A stretch of DNA of 64,000 nt, taken from assembly GCA_011316305.1 (NCBI GenBank), contig SAUG01000177.1, positions 17,324 through 81,323 of the forward strand, read 5' to 3'. A program made the translations under genes and the position numbers. This DNA comes from Rusavskia elegans. Its lineage: Eukaryota > Ascomycota > Lecanoromycetes > Teloschistales > Teloschistaceae. The notes below the pieces were generated by a model. It was not told the origin of the DNA and ran no database searches. It worked only from the letters and a program-made list of their open reading frames with translations. Every line of letters begins with the position of its first letter. Positions within the stretch are counted from its first letter, which is position 1. This document shows, piece by piece, positions 23,938-35,572 of the stretch.

Positions 23938-26316
23938 GAGTTTGTTCTGATTTTCCTCTTTGCTTTGCTTGATTGACTTTAGGTTGGATGTTGGTCTTAT
24001 CAAGGATCTTATAGGCTTTTAGGCAGTCTTTCCGAAGCATTGGCACTTTGTTCTGGGTATTATATCAGGATTTGTTTCCCCATCAGTTCTGGCCTGGCCT
24101 AGGCGTGTGGTCGTCTTGCGAGGATTGATAGGTATCTTACTCAGCCTTGCTGGGTGATAGATCTGAGACTCTCTCAAACCCACATCAGAACGGGGGCCCC
24201 ACAATTGACTTGATTTTAGTGGGTATTTGAGGTCTGTTGGAGGTTCACAAGATCTTATATAGGGTACTTTGAGGAATAAAAAATAATCTGGGATCGACAA
24301 GATGATGATATCGAGCATACAAGGGACCTCAGGGGCGTGCTAGACCGCATCAGGTAGCGTAGGGCTAGCCCTGTTCTTGGCATGCTTCACATCCTGCGAG
24401 CCTTCCTAGACACTTAGAATAGCACTGCTGTACGTTCGGTTGTTTTTGTCCTTCCTCACGCACATAGATCCAAGATTGACCCTTCAATCCGACTATCATA
24501 TCCACCATCTCTGCCCACTCGCTTCATGACCAATATTCTACACACACGCAGGGCAAACATCGACAATGATACCCTTATCTGTCCATTTCCCAGTCAGACG
24601 AGTCCGCATTCCCCTCCAAAACGTTATGCTAGTTAAGCAAATATCGAGCCGCCTTCAAGGCTGAAATGATCGATCACAGATACTCCGAAAGACCTTGGAG
24701 CCGTTGGACTTGGGACCCCAGGATCAAATCTTGCGATCAACGGGCCGAACCTGGATATAAGGAAAATCAGAGGTGATTTTTTTTGGATCCTTGTCTGACG
24801 CTATTTTCCTTTTTCCGTTATATTGTATTCGCTGGGACACTGTAGGTGTTATCGAAGAGAGAAACCCCGGCCAAAGGGTCCAAAGCTTCAAGCTGGGTCG
24901 ATCATACATAATTCTAGTAGGAAGCTTTCTTCATCGCATGCCATTCAAAAAGTAAATAAACTAAAGCCTGATTATCCCTCTATACTAACCACCACGTTCC
25001 CTTGATCATATCAAGCCCGGCACCCCCTCCCCAACGCACCCCGTTGCCTTCAGTCGGGAAAGTCAACTTCGTATTAATATTCGCACTTCTTGTGACGGTT
25101 GTTGTAGTAACGGTTTCATACGGAGAACGTGTTGCATCCCTTCCATTTGTGGCGCTGTCAGAAGTCGGATCGGCCGTTTGGCATTTTTTTCTTCGTTGTT
25201 GTGGTATTGATATAGAGAAGGATGGGAAGGTTGTTTGGAGGAGGGACTGTAGCGTGATGTTGAGGGTTGAAGGTGGATGGGGGTGATAATGGTGACAAGA
25301 TGTGTATCTCATATTTTGTGCTGCTTTTTTTTTTTTTTTTTTTTTTTTTTTTGGATTTGATGATGGATACGTTCGGGAGTTCGAAAGTACGGTGATATGA
25401 CTGGCAGTGATTGGGTCAGGCGGGCAGAGGAGGGAGGGAGGGAAGCAAGCAAGCAAGCAGGCAGGGGATATTCGTATTGTTCTGCGTGACGGAGTCTGTC
25501 ATAATGTAGAGTCATCATTCCATTTCATGCTTGTACTCAGAGTCTTTTCGTGTCCGCAGTTGACGCTTGTTGGATCCTTGACAACAGGCATATCTGTACC
25601 ATAAAATAACAATGCCGTCGAGCCACGATTCCACCTTCTCTTCGCCATCTCTGCGAGATCATCCCCGGGGTCATCAGGAGGCGTTGGCGGGATCTGGTAA
25701 TCAACGTCAAGCGCAACAAGGGCCCTTGGATATAATAGTCGATTACCTCGATATACTTTTCGCTGTAAGGATTGTCGAGATCTTACAATGGAGCCATTTA
25801 TTAGATCCTTTGGGGTTAGTGTGGGGGCGAGTGGGTGATGATACAAAGCGAGGGAGTTTTTTAACCCAGGGCCTGACTCGGATGGGATGGGACGGGATGG
25901 GATGTCACGACTGGCGGGGGTGGATGTTTGGGGATGTATTGCGAAGGTTGTGTTGTTGTTTTGGTAAAGGGGGCTTGCCGAGGTGAGATAGGACGAGATA
26001 GGAGGTACGTAGATGCGAGGAGTAAAGAGTGTGAGCATCATATCGGCTCCGATTATTCAATGAATTTGTTCGTGAGAAAGGAGTTATTATCTCTCTCTGA
26101 TAGATACACAACCCCTTCTCAACTCCTCCACCAGATAACAAGTATAATGGTGGTTATCATAACTATATACAATAGTAAAGACCCATCTGGGTCAACTTAT
26201 TCAACCGGTCTAGGATATATCTCATAGCACCCCCGAAGAAGTGTAATTCCACTCTCCTTTTCCTGCCCCTCCGCTCCCCTCCTTCCCTCCCCTTCATTTT
26301 CAACAAAAAAGAAAAC
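23938..26316. other. 2.4-kb intergenic region with a poly(T) tract
   Basis: Mostly non-coding by eye. It contains a homopolymer of 28 T (25,325-25,352) and GA/GT-rich simple sequence around 25,430-25,465 (repeated AAGC). A 180-codon minus frame (26041-25499) starts with a true ATG and has a protein-like C-terminal half (LVALDVDYQIPPTPPDD) but no recognised family; it is kept here as a weak candidate only. Confidence 0.4.
25325..25352. repeat. Poly(T) homopolymer, about 28 bases
   Basis: Uninterrupted run of T on the plus strand. It could be the poly(A) of a minus-strand-facing retroposon, but no retroposed body or target duplication was seen next to it. Its length is likely uncertain in any assembly. 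Confidence 0.9.
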
Positions 26317-27635
26317 CTACATCCCAACACTTCCCCCCCACCCGCCATACATGCCCACTCCCGCCCCAGCCGGAAACGCACCAACGCCGCACAAACAACT
26401 ACAACTACACTGTCCGTTCTCCATCGTGCCTGAACCGGCAATCATATTATTCCCTGCAGCGGCGGGCGCGGACAGGTTGGCTGGTTCTTGGGGTGGTGTT
26501 GCGGGAGCAGGATTCGCAGCGGGGGCGGGATTCGCTGCTGGCATTTCTGCTGCTGGCATTCCTGCTGCTGCGGGAGATGACGATGATGGTGATGGTGAAG
26601 GCATGTAAGCAGGCGGTGGGGAGACGGAGGTGGTGTAGGGTGTTGCTGCTTCCGGGGGCGGCATGCTGCTAGTCCATGTTTCAGCGGGCGGAGGCATTGA
26701 AATGGTTGAGTCGGCGGGTGGAGGTGTTGAGGTGGTTGAGTCGGCGGGAGCAACAGCAGCAGCACCACCGGGAGCGGTGTCGTTTTGCTGGATGGCCATT
26801 TGGGTGAATTTTTCGTGGGATTTGTCGGCGGTGGGGTTGATGCTGAATGTCATGCCTTTGCCGCAGTGGGAAGTGGGGGTTTTTTGTTTGCAATAGAACC
26901 CTGTTTATATTGATGGTGTTAGTGATCGGCATTTTTGAGGCACGGATCGGAAAGTGAAGGAAAGGAATAGAATAGAATAAGCTTACAAACAGGCTTTTTG
27001 TCCGTGACCTGAAAGACGTAGGTTGGGGGCGGGCTGATCGTGTTATCGGGATTTGGTAGAAAGCCGGAGTCGATGCCGTCTTTCATCTTTTTGCAGGGTT
27101 CGGGGAAGGTGGATTGGGTTAAGGTGTGGTTCTTGGACATGAAGGTGAATTCGACCATGTCGCCTGGCATGGCGGTGAGGGTGTTTGGGCTGAAGATAAG
27201 GCCGGCGTCGCCGCCTACTATGACCTGTAGAGATGGTGTGAGCATCTACAAGTATCATGGATAGAGCAGGGTATTGTGGATGCTCACCTTGTGCATCATC
27301 CCCTTTTCCATTGGCGGCTGTGCGATCTGCTCGACAGGCGCGTTTCCACCTTTGCAGCTGGTGAGGACAGCGACAGAATTGTCACCCGCCGCGCCATGGG
27401 AGCCTGACTTCATTTCCATGGCGTTGTTCTGGTTCATATCTGTGTCCTTCATATCGGCGCCATATTTGTCTCCTGAGTTCATGGCCGAGGCATTTGCCTG
27501 ATTGGCTCCCTTGTTCATGTTTTCACTCGACATCTCAGCCGACATCTTGTTACCAGCCATCTTGTCGCCTCCTCCGTAATCGTATGTAGCAAGGGCGCCA
27601 GCAAAGCATGCGGCAAGAAGGAGCAGTCGAGTCAT
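26317..27635 (-). CDS. Secreted cupredoxin-like protein, Ser/Pro/Ala-rich C-terminus
   Basis: Three exons (27635-27288, 27224-26987, 26900-26317) with introns of 63 and 86 bp give 389 aa. A signal peptide (MTRLLLLAACFAGALA) is followed by a Met/Asn/Lys-rich spacer (GDKMAGNKMSAEM; a possible methionine-rich copper-binding stretch), then a cupredoxin fold: PGDMVEFTFMSKNHTLTQSTFPEPC carries the first His and a Cys, and PVWFYCKQK...SHCGKGMTFSINP the Cys/His pair of the copper loop. The last third is Pro/Ser/Ala-rich, ending in CSCSCLCGVGAFPAG and a Gly-rich tail; a GPI-anchor signal is possible but the tail is not strongly hydrophobic. Fungal proteins of this type are extracellular or cell-wall copper proteins of unknown reaction. 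Confidence 0.82.
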
Positions 27636-28677
27636 GATTAAAAATGAATAGAATTAGGCTGCTTGGGAATATGGTATATCGGAGATGTCCAGACCAGCTG
27701 CGTAAAAGTCTATCACAAAGACAAGGATCAGACTGCAAGAAGCGAAAGACGTTGAGGACCTGCTCGTGAAACGAATGAAAGATGTCAAGGAAAGGATGGG
27801 ACGGACGAAATGGAAAGACAGAAGCTGCAGGTGCGCGTTGAAGAAACAACAAAGCATGGGATCTGGAAAGCTTTAATGCAGCATGACAGGTCATCTGCAT
27901 TCGGATCCAAGGCCCTAAGGAGATGGTTGAGACAGGAACAGTATCATCGTCGGCGTCAAATAGAGGCTCGATCCAGCTGGTAGAGGATTGGTGCAGTATG
28001 CGCCCACCCCTCGCATTGATGACCGCGTGCACTAATAATGGATGTCAGATATATTTCTGCATGTACTTTTTCGAAAGACCAATCGATTGTCTTCGAATTC
28101 ATGCATAAGTCAAGGTGGTGGGGTGGTTGAAGCGCCTTTCGTCTCATCTTGACTCCTGGCCCGTGTTTCAGGCAAAGCTTGGCAGAAATCCAGCCATTTT
28201 TACCGCCGAGGCAAAAAGTGCCACCACACCTCCAATCAAGTCATTTTCAGCATTGCTTGAAGCTTTCATCGCCTTCATGAACCGGATTGTCAGGTTGGTC
28301 ATGCTATTTCTAGGCACTTGTACATGCCTGGGCCTCAGTGGCAGTGCACAGGAATCTTCTGGCTGAAGGTCTTGTTGCAGATCAGTCTAAGGCATCGATA
28401 GGTATGAATTGCAGTGATATCCTACCTATCATTGCCGTCACCTCAACGAGTTGGGTGAATATCGAGGTCCGTGGTCTTCACGTAAAGTATTGCCGCAGCT
28501 GCGTACGACCATCTCCACCTGGGCAGCGATGTATTAGGAATTTCGGGGCAGTCCATGGAGGTCAGACTTCCGAGAACGGATCCCTGCGACGCTGTCCATA
28601 GATATGCAATCGGGCGCTGTGTCTCTGCCGATGACGTGGCTCTCGAGAAGAAGTTGGGGTGGCCATTGACGGCGGTC
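27636..28677. other. Intergenic region between cupredoxin-like and SMN genes
   Basis: About 1 kb. Both neighbours are on the minus strand; the region includes the cupredoxin promoter. Nothing else supportable. Confidence 0.45.
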
Positions 28678-29403
28678 TCAAGGTCTTGATTGCTTATTGC
28701 CACTCGGTCGAAGGGCTGCATCGTCTGATTGCTTGCGGCCTTCATACAGACCGGTATAGTATCCAGCGTAATACCAAGACATCATGAGGTTCTTAAGACC
28801 CTCGTCTTGCACTGCCGCACGGATAAGTAGGGCTTCTTCACCCGACACAAGAGGGTGTGCACTCTCACATCCATTCACGAGCACACTGGGCGCAGCTGAA
28901 GCTTCTGGCACGCACCGAGGGCGATCCTCAACGGCTGGAGGGGGCGGAAAGTGTTCCTCGGCTGCGGGTATTTCGTCCTGATTCGGTCAACCTCAAAGCA
29001 AAGAAGACATGATGGTGGAAGCGGACCTTCACCCTTATTGTCTCGTGCATTGCGCCGTCGTCTATGGGCGAGTCGTCCTCAACTTCACCATCTTCGACCT
29101 CGCCATCTTCAGGCTCTTGGGTGTGTGGCACGCGGTCCACAAGTTCGGATGTCATGTTGCCCATATCTGCTTTCTCATCCTTTGGCAAGTCTTCAGGATC
29201 CTTGGCTTCTCTTAGAACATCTTCAACTCTTTCTCCGCGGGCATGGATGCTATGATACAGCTAGCGAACGTCAGCCGGTGACCAATAACATCCAGGTCAT
29301 GATTGCTTACCTGGTACTCTTGAAGAGCAAGATCCCATGAGTCCACCAGCGCACTATCATCCCAGATCTCCTCGTGCGAGAGATGCTTTCTCTTCTTACC
29401 CAT
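28678..29403 (-). CDS. SMN: Survival motor neuron (SMN) orthologue, Tudor-less fungal type
   Basis: Three exons (29403-29311, 29260-29033, 28977-28678) with introns of 50 and 55 bp give 206 aa. The N-terminus MGKKRKHLSHEEIWDDSALVDSW...QEYQLYHSIH is the Gemin2-binding helix of SMN. The C-terminus has the YG box, LMMSWYYAGYYTGLYEGRK, the glycine-zipper oligomerisation motif. The middle is acidic (EPEDGEVEDGEVEDD) with no Tudor domain, as in S. pombe Smn1. SMN forms the core of the complex that loads Sm rings on spliceosomal snRNAs, fitting an intron-rich genome. The acceptor of intron 1 was placed at CGCTAG because it restores the family's LYHSIHARGERVEDVLREAKDP continuity. Confidence 0.93.
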
Positions 29404-29893
29404 TCTCAAGACCGTAAAAGCTGCCGCGATAGAGGTCTCCGGTCTCTCACGGTTTTTTGAAGTACGGGTAAAACTTGGGAGATATTTGTTCAGTACGGAT
29501 ACGTCATCGTCATGCCCAAAACTAAAATAGTGGCGCCAAGCCTCCTAGCGGCTGACAAAGACCGTGTTGTTATAAGATCTGAGCTTATTAATACCAAGGA
29601 TTCCTTCCAGGTAAATACTCTAACTTTTCGAGTTTTTCTCTGGGTTTTCTTTTTTCTTTTACGTCTGTTCATCTCTTTCTTCCTTTCTCTTTCTTTTTTG
29701 AGTTCTGCTGAAAAGGACGCTCAAAGCCGCTGTCATCCTCCGCCTCATGAATGTTCAGTCCTGTGGAGACAAAACTTGTAGCAAAGTAACGCAGAGAGTC
29801 GTTACAGCCTTCTCAGGCGTCTGTCCTCCTTGCGTCACAGACCATTAGCTAGTCGAATGCACTTCGTGCTTTGAAAATAGTTGCTCGCTCAAA
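29404..29893. other. Intergenic: SMN promoter and 3' side of kinase-like gene
   Basis: About 490 bases with a T/C-rich block at 29,640-29,700 (TTTTCTTTT repeats). No gene seen. Confidence 0.4.
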
Positions 29894-30643
29894 CTAGGAG
29901 CACATGTTAGAACTAGCTAGGGGAAGGGCTCTATTTTGCAACGCACTTTTTTTACAAATAGCGACTATCTCTTCGAAGCCCTTATTATCTGTCTCGATTG
30001 AGAAAATCGATTGCTGTAGCTTCCAAGGTGGAAAGAAAGCCGGGACCTTATGTCCAATCCGGCCCGCAAAGCCGAAGTCAATCAACCTTATATTACCCTC
30101 TGCATCGCGCATGACGTTACTGATAGACACGTCGTTGATTACTATCCCAGCTCTGTGGACCGTTCTTATTGCTTCCTTGAGCTCGTCTAGCCTCTTCGCC
30201 AGCTCATCAACGTTAATCTTATAAAGTTCCTGCATACGAAAACCAAAGAGTCCACCCTTATCTGAAATCGGGTCTCTATGCACGCGGACGACAGGTAAAG
30301 AGTTCAGCGACTTGAGGATTTCGAATTCGTTTCTTATAAATAGACGCTTTGCGTCGCCAGCATGAGATATCTTCAAGATTGGGAATTCGCTCGGCTCGTC
30401 GCAGACTCGGACGTATGCGTAAGATCCATAAGCGAGCAATTCAGACTCTTGCCAACAACGCTGCCTTTCAACACTCTGACAGACTTCCCTAACGGCGAGA
30501 TCCTGAATTTGCGGGAATCCGACCAGACTGGGGGTTTGCCAAGGTCCTGACCATCCGATAACGTATTCTTTGCGATGGTAATCGATTCCGCAGGCATAGC
30601 GATTGCTGCTCGTCGCGTATGGCGGAGTGATCGGATATGCCAT
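29894..30643 (-). CDS. Small protein kinase-like fold protein (possibly atypical or inactive)
   Basis: Single-exon 249-aa frame with ATG at 30643. Kinase landmarks appear in order: LLAYGSYAYVRV (loop-like), FPILKISHAGDAKRLFIRNEFEILKSL (lysine and alphaC glutamate), then HRAGIVINDVSISNVM, where the usual HRD is replaced by VIND but the downstream Asn is kept, and IRLIDFGFAG with an intact DFG. The C-lobe is short, ending soon after FEEIVAICKKS. Fungal genomes carry many such short phosphotransferase-like genes, often in accessory regions and often in many copies. The catalytic Asp is still present in the IND motif, so activity cannot be excluded. Right next to it (30,778) lies a MITE. Confidence 0.65.
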   Translation of the reverse strand: MAYPITPPYATSSNRYACGIDYHRKEYVIGWSGPWQTPSLVGFPQIQDLAVREVCQSVERQRCWQESELLAYGSYAYVRVCDEPSEFPILKISHAGDAKRLFIRNEFEILKSLNSLPVVRVHRDPISDKGGLFGFRMQELYKINVDELAKRLDELKEAIRTVHRAGIVINDVSISNVMRDAEGNIRLIDFGFAGRIGHKVPAFFPPWKLQQSIFSIETDNKGFEEIVAICKKSALQNRALPLASSNMCS

Positions 30644-30777
30644 ACTTTGTGGCCAACAAGAAATCTAAACGGTGGAAAGATTTTCGAAGCAGACAGAGGT
30701 TGAAATAAATGGACGTAAGTTTGGATTTGATTGGTTGGTTGTCCCAGTTTTCCTTCCCTGATTGGCCAGCAACGATA

Positions 30778-31078
30778 CTCCAATTTGGCCACCTTTGCAA
30801 CACATCCACCTTTGCAACACGGACTTAACGGATCTAGCTAATTCCCTCTATATTTACGTTATTAGAAGGTATTTTCCTCTAAATTTAGTGATAATATTAT
30901 CTCTAGCTATATTACTAGTTTAACTTAACGTTTTATTATCTTTTAGGATTCTTCTACCTATAATAACGGAATTTTTTAAACTTTTCGATTTTGAAAGGGT
31001 ATACTAAAAGTCGCTAAACTAGAGGCCGTTATTAGCGTATTGCAAAGGTAGATGTATTGTAAAGGTGGTCAATTGGAA
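30778..31078. mobile_element. MITE with ~40-bp terminal inverted repeats and TA target duplication
   Basis: The left end (30,778-30,820: CTCCAATTTGGCCACC..., containing two CCACCTTTGCAACAC-like units) is matched in inverted orientation by 31,037-31,078. The differences are mainly C-to-T or G-to-A, as expected from RIP. The element is 301 bp, flanked on both sides by TA (30,776-77 and 31,079-80). The interior is AT-rich and has no coding capacity. This fits a non-autonomous Tc1/mariner-type element; the autonomous partner is not in the window (the 45-56 kb transposon has different ends). Confidence 0.72.
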
Positions 31079-31955
31079 TACGGAGGATCAGGTAATACCA
31101 AGAGTCCTGACCACGCGTTAAAAGCCGCCCGTAACCTACGGTCGCCCGGACTACCTGGAGCCCCCGCCTAGATTGTGAGGACTTTCGATGTCATCCTCTG
31201 TAGCTTCGGGACGCAACAATCTATCGTAACTATCTTGATCTCGCAACAATTGAAAATCTTTGCAGGTACCATGAAAGTAAATAATAACTTATAAAGCAAG
31301 TAGTAGTTATATATCTTTAGTTTTTCCGGAAATCTCTTTATAGCTATTGAATATCTATCATCGCTGAAAACCTCTTCGTACTGGCTAAAACTGATTCGTG
31401 ATAACAAGACGGTTACAATACTATATTACGTCGATTCTTTTTTAGTAAACGGCGAACCGACGAGTATACGTTTACCAAAATTGGAGACAATTTCCGATAT
31501 ATTCTGTTATAATATTCTGGTGGTCTGATCGGTGGATGCCATACATATATCGAACGTCGATAGAAGGAATATTTCATTCCGACTGACGGTGATAAAATTC
31601 ATGGAATTGGAGATTGACTGGGTAATTTAGTTGATTGATGAGATGGCAGAAGGTGTACGTACTGCTTTATAGGAACGTTTGCTGTGACTAGGTGATGTCA
31701 GTGGGGAGAAGCGACGGGTACACTTTACATTTACTGCTTTAAGGTTTTGGACCAAGATTCACCATTCGAGAGAATTCGTCAAATAACAAGGTCTATCGTT
31801 CTTCGAAGGAATGGAAGGGAGTCAGATCTACAAGACTCTCACGTGTGTATCTTTCGTCACTATCCATTCCACTGTAGCGGAACCTAAAGCATGTTTGCGC
31901 AGGGCTCTGCAGAGTACCGGAGTGAGTCTAATTGGTGCTGACTCCCAGCATGCTC
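31079..31955. other. Intergenic, partly AT-rich, 3' of the P450 gene
   Basis: 31,230-31,520 is AT-rich with mild RIP-like composition and may be an old repeat remnant. The remainder is ordinary sequence. No gene supported. Confidence 0.4.
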
Positions 31956-34005
31956 TCAACCCTTTCGATCTCTAGCTTTGAGACTTACCTTCAGATCGGA
32001 ATATCCGATCTGAAGACAAGAGTGTCTCTTGATTGGATTTGACGGATCTTGTAAGGTGACAGTATATTGACGGAAAAGCTGCGAGAGGATTAGATCTGAT
32101 CACCTTGGTCCGTATTGTAGGCTCACCTGGACCAGGAACTTAGCCATTTCGACCTCGGCGATGTTCCTACCATGGGATACTGTTAGCGGCGGGCAACTTT
32201 CTTCTTCTTCATTTTCATCTTCTTTTTCGGAGCCGCAACATTGCGCAAACTTACTTGCCGACACAATATGTAGAACCCCCACCGAATGTAGTGGAAGATT
32301 TCTGAAGCAGCCGCACCTGATCCTCACCTTCGAGCCATCTCTCTGGCCGGAAATCAAGTACGTCAGAGCCGAATAGGTCGGTACGAGCGAGGAACGACCA
32401 TGGTAGTATGCCTTTGAACAGAGAAGGGGAATCAGTCTTTGGACGGGAGGTACATGTTCTTGTTCCAGCGTCATTGAACCTACCGACATGTGTGCCTTCA
32501 GGGAGCGAATAGCCGCATATCTCAGCGCCACCCTTTGGTACTACCCGTGGGAATGGGGTGGCTTGAGGTGCTCGCCTATATTATGAGTAGATTGTTTTAT
32601 CATGCGTTGGGATCTTCTTACAGGCGTAGCGTTTCGTTCAAAATGGCGGTGAGGTAGGGCAGGTGCTTCATTTCCTTAGGCTTGGTTAGCCCAGTATCAT
32701 GTATGCCACGAGACTTTCGGCAACTACCTTGAATTGAAAGACTGGAGACAGGAGACCGGCTTCGTCCGCCTCGTCAATCTCCCGGAGGAACCGGTCACGC
32801 GCGTCTGGATGTGTCACGATGAATACGACGGCCATTTGAATTATGGTTGCGGTAGTGGCGGAGCCTCCCATGCTTGTTATGATTATTTAAGGCGACAATG
32901 ACGGGTTAGGGAAGGCGAAGCTTACATCAATCCATACACTTCGCCGTATAGCCGTTCCCTCGGGATGGATTTCCCATCCCGGTCTCGGTAGTCAACCAAA
33001 CTTTGCACAATATCTCCCCGACTCTTTCCATGTTTTCTCTCCGCTGTATCGTCCACAACCTGTGTTGCTAGCTGCAGAAGGTTACCAGAGATACAATCCT
33101 TATGGGCGTTCTTTGGAATACCTCGATCAAGAAAGAAACGCTCTTCATGCTTCTGAATAGTAGTGGTGCGAATGACGAGACGCCGGTCATTGCGAGAGTG
33201 TTTGGTATCCAAGACAGGAGGAGTGGAATGACCGTGAAGGAATGGAACTTGGCTATTCCATATACCATATCGGCAAAGTCTCCACCTTTCTCGATTAGGC
33301 CGATAGGTTTTGACCACAATAAAGCGGCCGCCACGTCGGGAGGTAGGAACTCGATCCATGCAGAAAGATCGCAAACCTCTCCATGCCCGTGCTCGGCTGC
33401 CAACTTTTTGAACCATTCTTCCATGAGTTGGTCTATCACAGCTTCATGTTCAAGAATAGACGACATGGAAAGCTAGGTAGTCAACATTCAGTGGGTTGCC
33501 TATGTAAATAGTGCAGGGTCCCTACCGGTTGTTTGAAAGCGCGCTTGAATTGGTCATGGACCTTCAATTTGGCGTCGCCAGGGAGCATGGAGATTTTTGC
33601 CAATTTGAAGAAAGCCTCGAGACCTCTTCCTCGGTCCCAGCGATAGATTGTCGAGAGAGGTTCAGGGTCGTTCACGAGGACTAGATTTGGTCCCGTTCGA
33701 ACAATAGGACCTGGCATTGACAATTATCATGAGGACGAGATGATGCGGAAGGGTCATAACACCATACCGTATTTCCTATGGACGTCGATGTAGATCATCT
33801 CTTCTCTGCCACTGAAAGCATTTCGTAGCCGCCAGATGTCCGTGATAGATGCTACCAACGGCCCAGGAATCCTTCGCAGGGGGGAGGTGAACCATCGCAC
33901 CAGTGTTAGCAAGCCCGCAGCAAGACAGAGCGAAGAAGCCACCAAAGCGGCGTTTGGCAGCAGAAGGGCATTCGGTAAGTAGGGCTGTAGATTTGGAAGA
34001 TCCAT
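31956..34005 (-). CDS. Cytochrome P450 of the terpenoid cluster (nine exons, one apparent frame break)
   Basis: Exons: 34005-33768, 33710-33526, 33472-32926 (with a frame change near 33,150-33,200), 32872-32728, 32680-32622, 32575-32484, 32411-32255, 32166-32127, 32078-31956; introns 46-88 bp. About 518 aa. An N-terminal membrane anchor (LLPNAALVASSLCLAAGLL) and LRRIPGP hinge precede the P450 core. I-helix: MGGSATTATIIQ. K-helix: LNETLRL (ExxR). FRPERWLE follows, then the haem loop FGGGSTYCVGKNIAEVE with the Cys ligand (Thr replaces the usual Arg two residues before it). The C-terminus LQDPSNPIKRHSCLQIGYSDLKV matches pisatin-demethylase-like fungal P450s. Exon 3 needs either one extra base or a 29-nt micro-intron (33,181-33,153) to stay in frame; everything else is intact. 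Divergent to the terpene synthase, so it probably oxidises its product (inference). Confidence 0.85.
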
Positions 34006-35572
34006 CACAGGCCAGCGAAGCGACGATTCGACTTGGAGATGCTAGAATTCTGACTCTTTCTCAGCTTTCATGGGTTTAGCAGGAGTTCTAGGTGGGATGG
34101 CGAGATGTGTTGAGGGGTTTGCTCTTGCGTCTGCATGTTGGACGGGGACCATTGACGCATCAGTCATTTCCCAAGGGTTGACTCTTCATGGCGAAGCATC
34201 GGCGGCTGTGAAGACCCAGTAGTCCGGTGAAAAGATAAAGTGATCTGCCCGGTGGACTCTGAGGCGGACCACGCCGACCAGATACGAGTCGGCTTTCAAG
34301 CCGATTACTAAGGTAGGTACATGTTTAGATGGTGTGGTAGAAAGTGGAGCAAAACATCTACGAAAATCTGTGCACACCTTAGGGCTGCAGAGATCTGCCT
34401 TGATTCCATCACACCCTCTCAGACTCCCTCCACTGCCAAACACACGCTTCCGCCAATAAAACATCAGATAAATAAAGAGAGGAAAGAAGGAAAATGACAG
34501 AACGGTTGCCAAAATGGGAATTACTACCTGATTGGTTTCATTGTGTCTGCGAGCAAGATAAGGTACCTATACTTTCATTGGTGTTGCAATCTTTGTTTCC
34601 AAACACAAGCGGGTGAAAGCTTGGCGGCGATTCTTACCGCTAGCCTGTTCAGGCGGCTGCACACTGCTCTTAGCGGCCCGTATAGTCGGGACAACTCTAC
34701 TTCTACTTCCACGCGAACCACTACTACAGTACTTCTTGTCTCCTGCAGCCATCTCACACCATACATCTTTAGTGTCCGATTCCACAGACGCCCACCGGAG
34801 TTATCCTTCGATCAAACCATCCGACCCATGATGCTGAATCGTGCAACTCCGCTGATCGTCAACACACCACCCCATTCATATTACTCCATGTCTCAGCCTG
34901 CCAAACGCCCAGTGGACTATCTTCTCGTCAAAATTATCCGCGATCTGGAACCTTCAACAATTAAGAAGCATGATAGTTGATGCATTCGTCACGATTTACT
35001 GCTCCAGGAGGCCCATCGAACAGCCTTCCCATCAGAGCACTCCAAACCATGATCTTGAGTCATGGTGAAGAATGATAAGCTGATGCAAATGCATCATCGC
35101 CAGTACACCATCACCGTCGGTGCTCGGTGGACTCCACCGTGGCCTCGTTCCACCCGATAAGAATGTTAATCAGTCCATCCTCATGCTTCTGCTTACGATT
35201 GCAAAGCGTGGACCAGCCATTCGAAAGCGAGATAGATTATGCATGAAGTAACCCGCTGGAGTACCGGGGGTATTGCAACAGAAAGCCATCGGATCAAATG
35301 CGGAGCAACCTTCTCATCTTTGCAATATGCCGGTTGATCACTCCATGGCCACACCTCCGCGATATGTCCACCGCTCTTAAACGAGGACATTGAGACCACA
35401 AGCTCACACATAGACCGCGGGTAAGCACGAGCTCTTGGTCTTCTTGGATTCATTGTCTTCCCTTGGCCGCTCTGCAGCTTGCTCTTTCGCCATCTGGGAA
35501 CGTTACTACTCGCTCCCTCGAAGAAGCTATTGGATCACAGAGTCTAGTCTTCACATACTTGCACTCGCCATC
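34006..35572. promoter_or_regulatory. Divergent promoter region between P450 and terpene synthase
   Basis: A 1.57-kb interval from which the P450 and the terpene synthase are transcribed in opposite directions, the usual arrangement for co-regulated secondary-metabolism genes. Frames inside it (such as 34,543-34,980) start without ATG and show no domain. I could not identify a specific factor-binding site. Confidence 0.45.

Noticed and set aside
25499..26041. 180-codon minus frame with true ATG
   Set aside because: Part looks protein-like, but there is no recognisable family and the region has simple-sequence bias; mentioned only as a weak candidate.
34543..34980. 145-codon plus frame between P450 and terpene synthase
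   Set aside because: Begins at GTG, no domain, lies in the divergent promoter.
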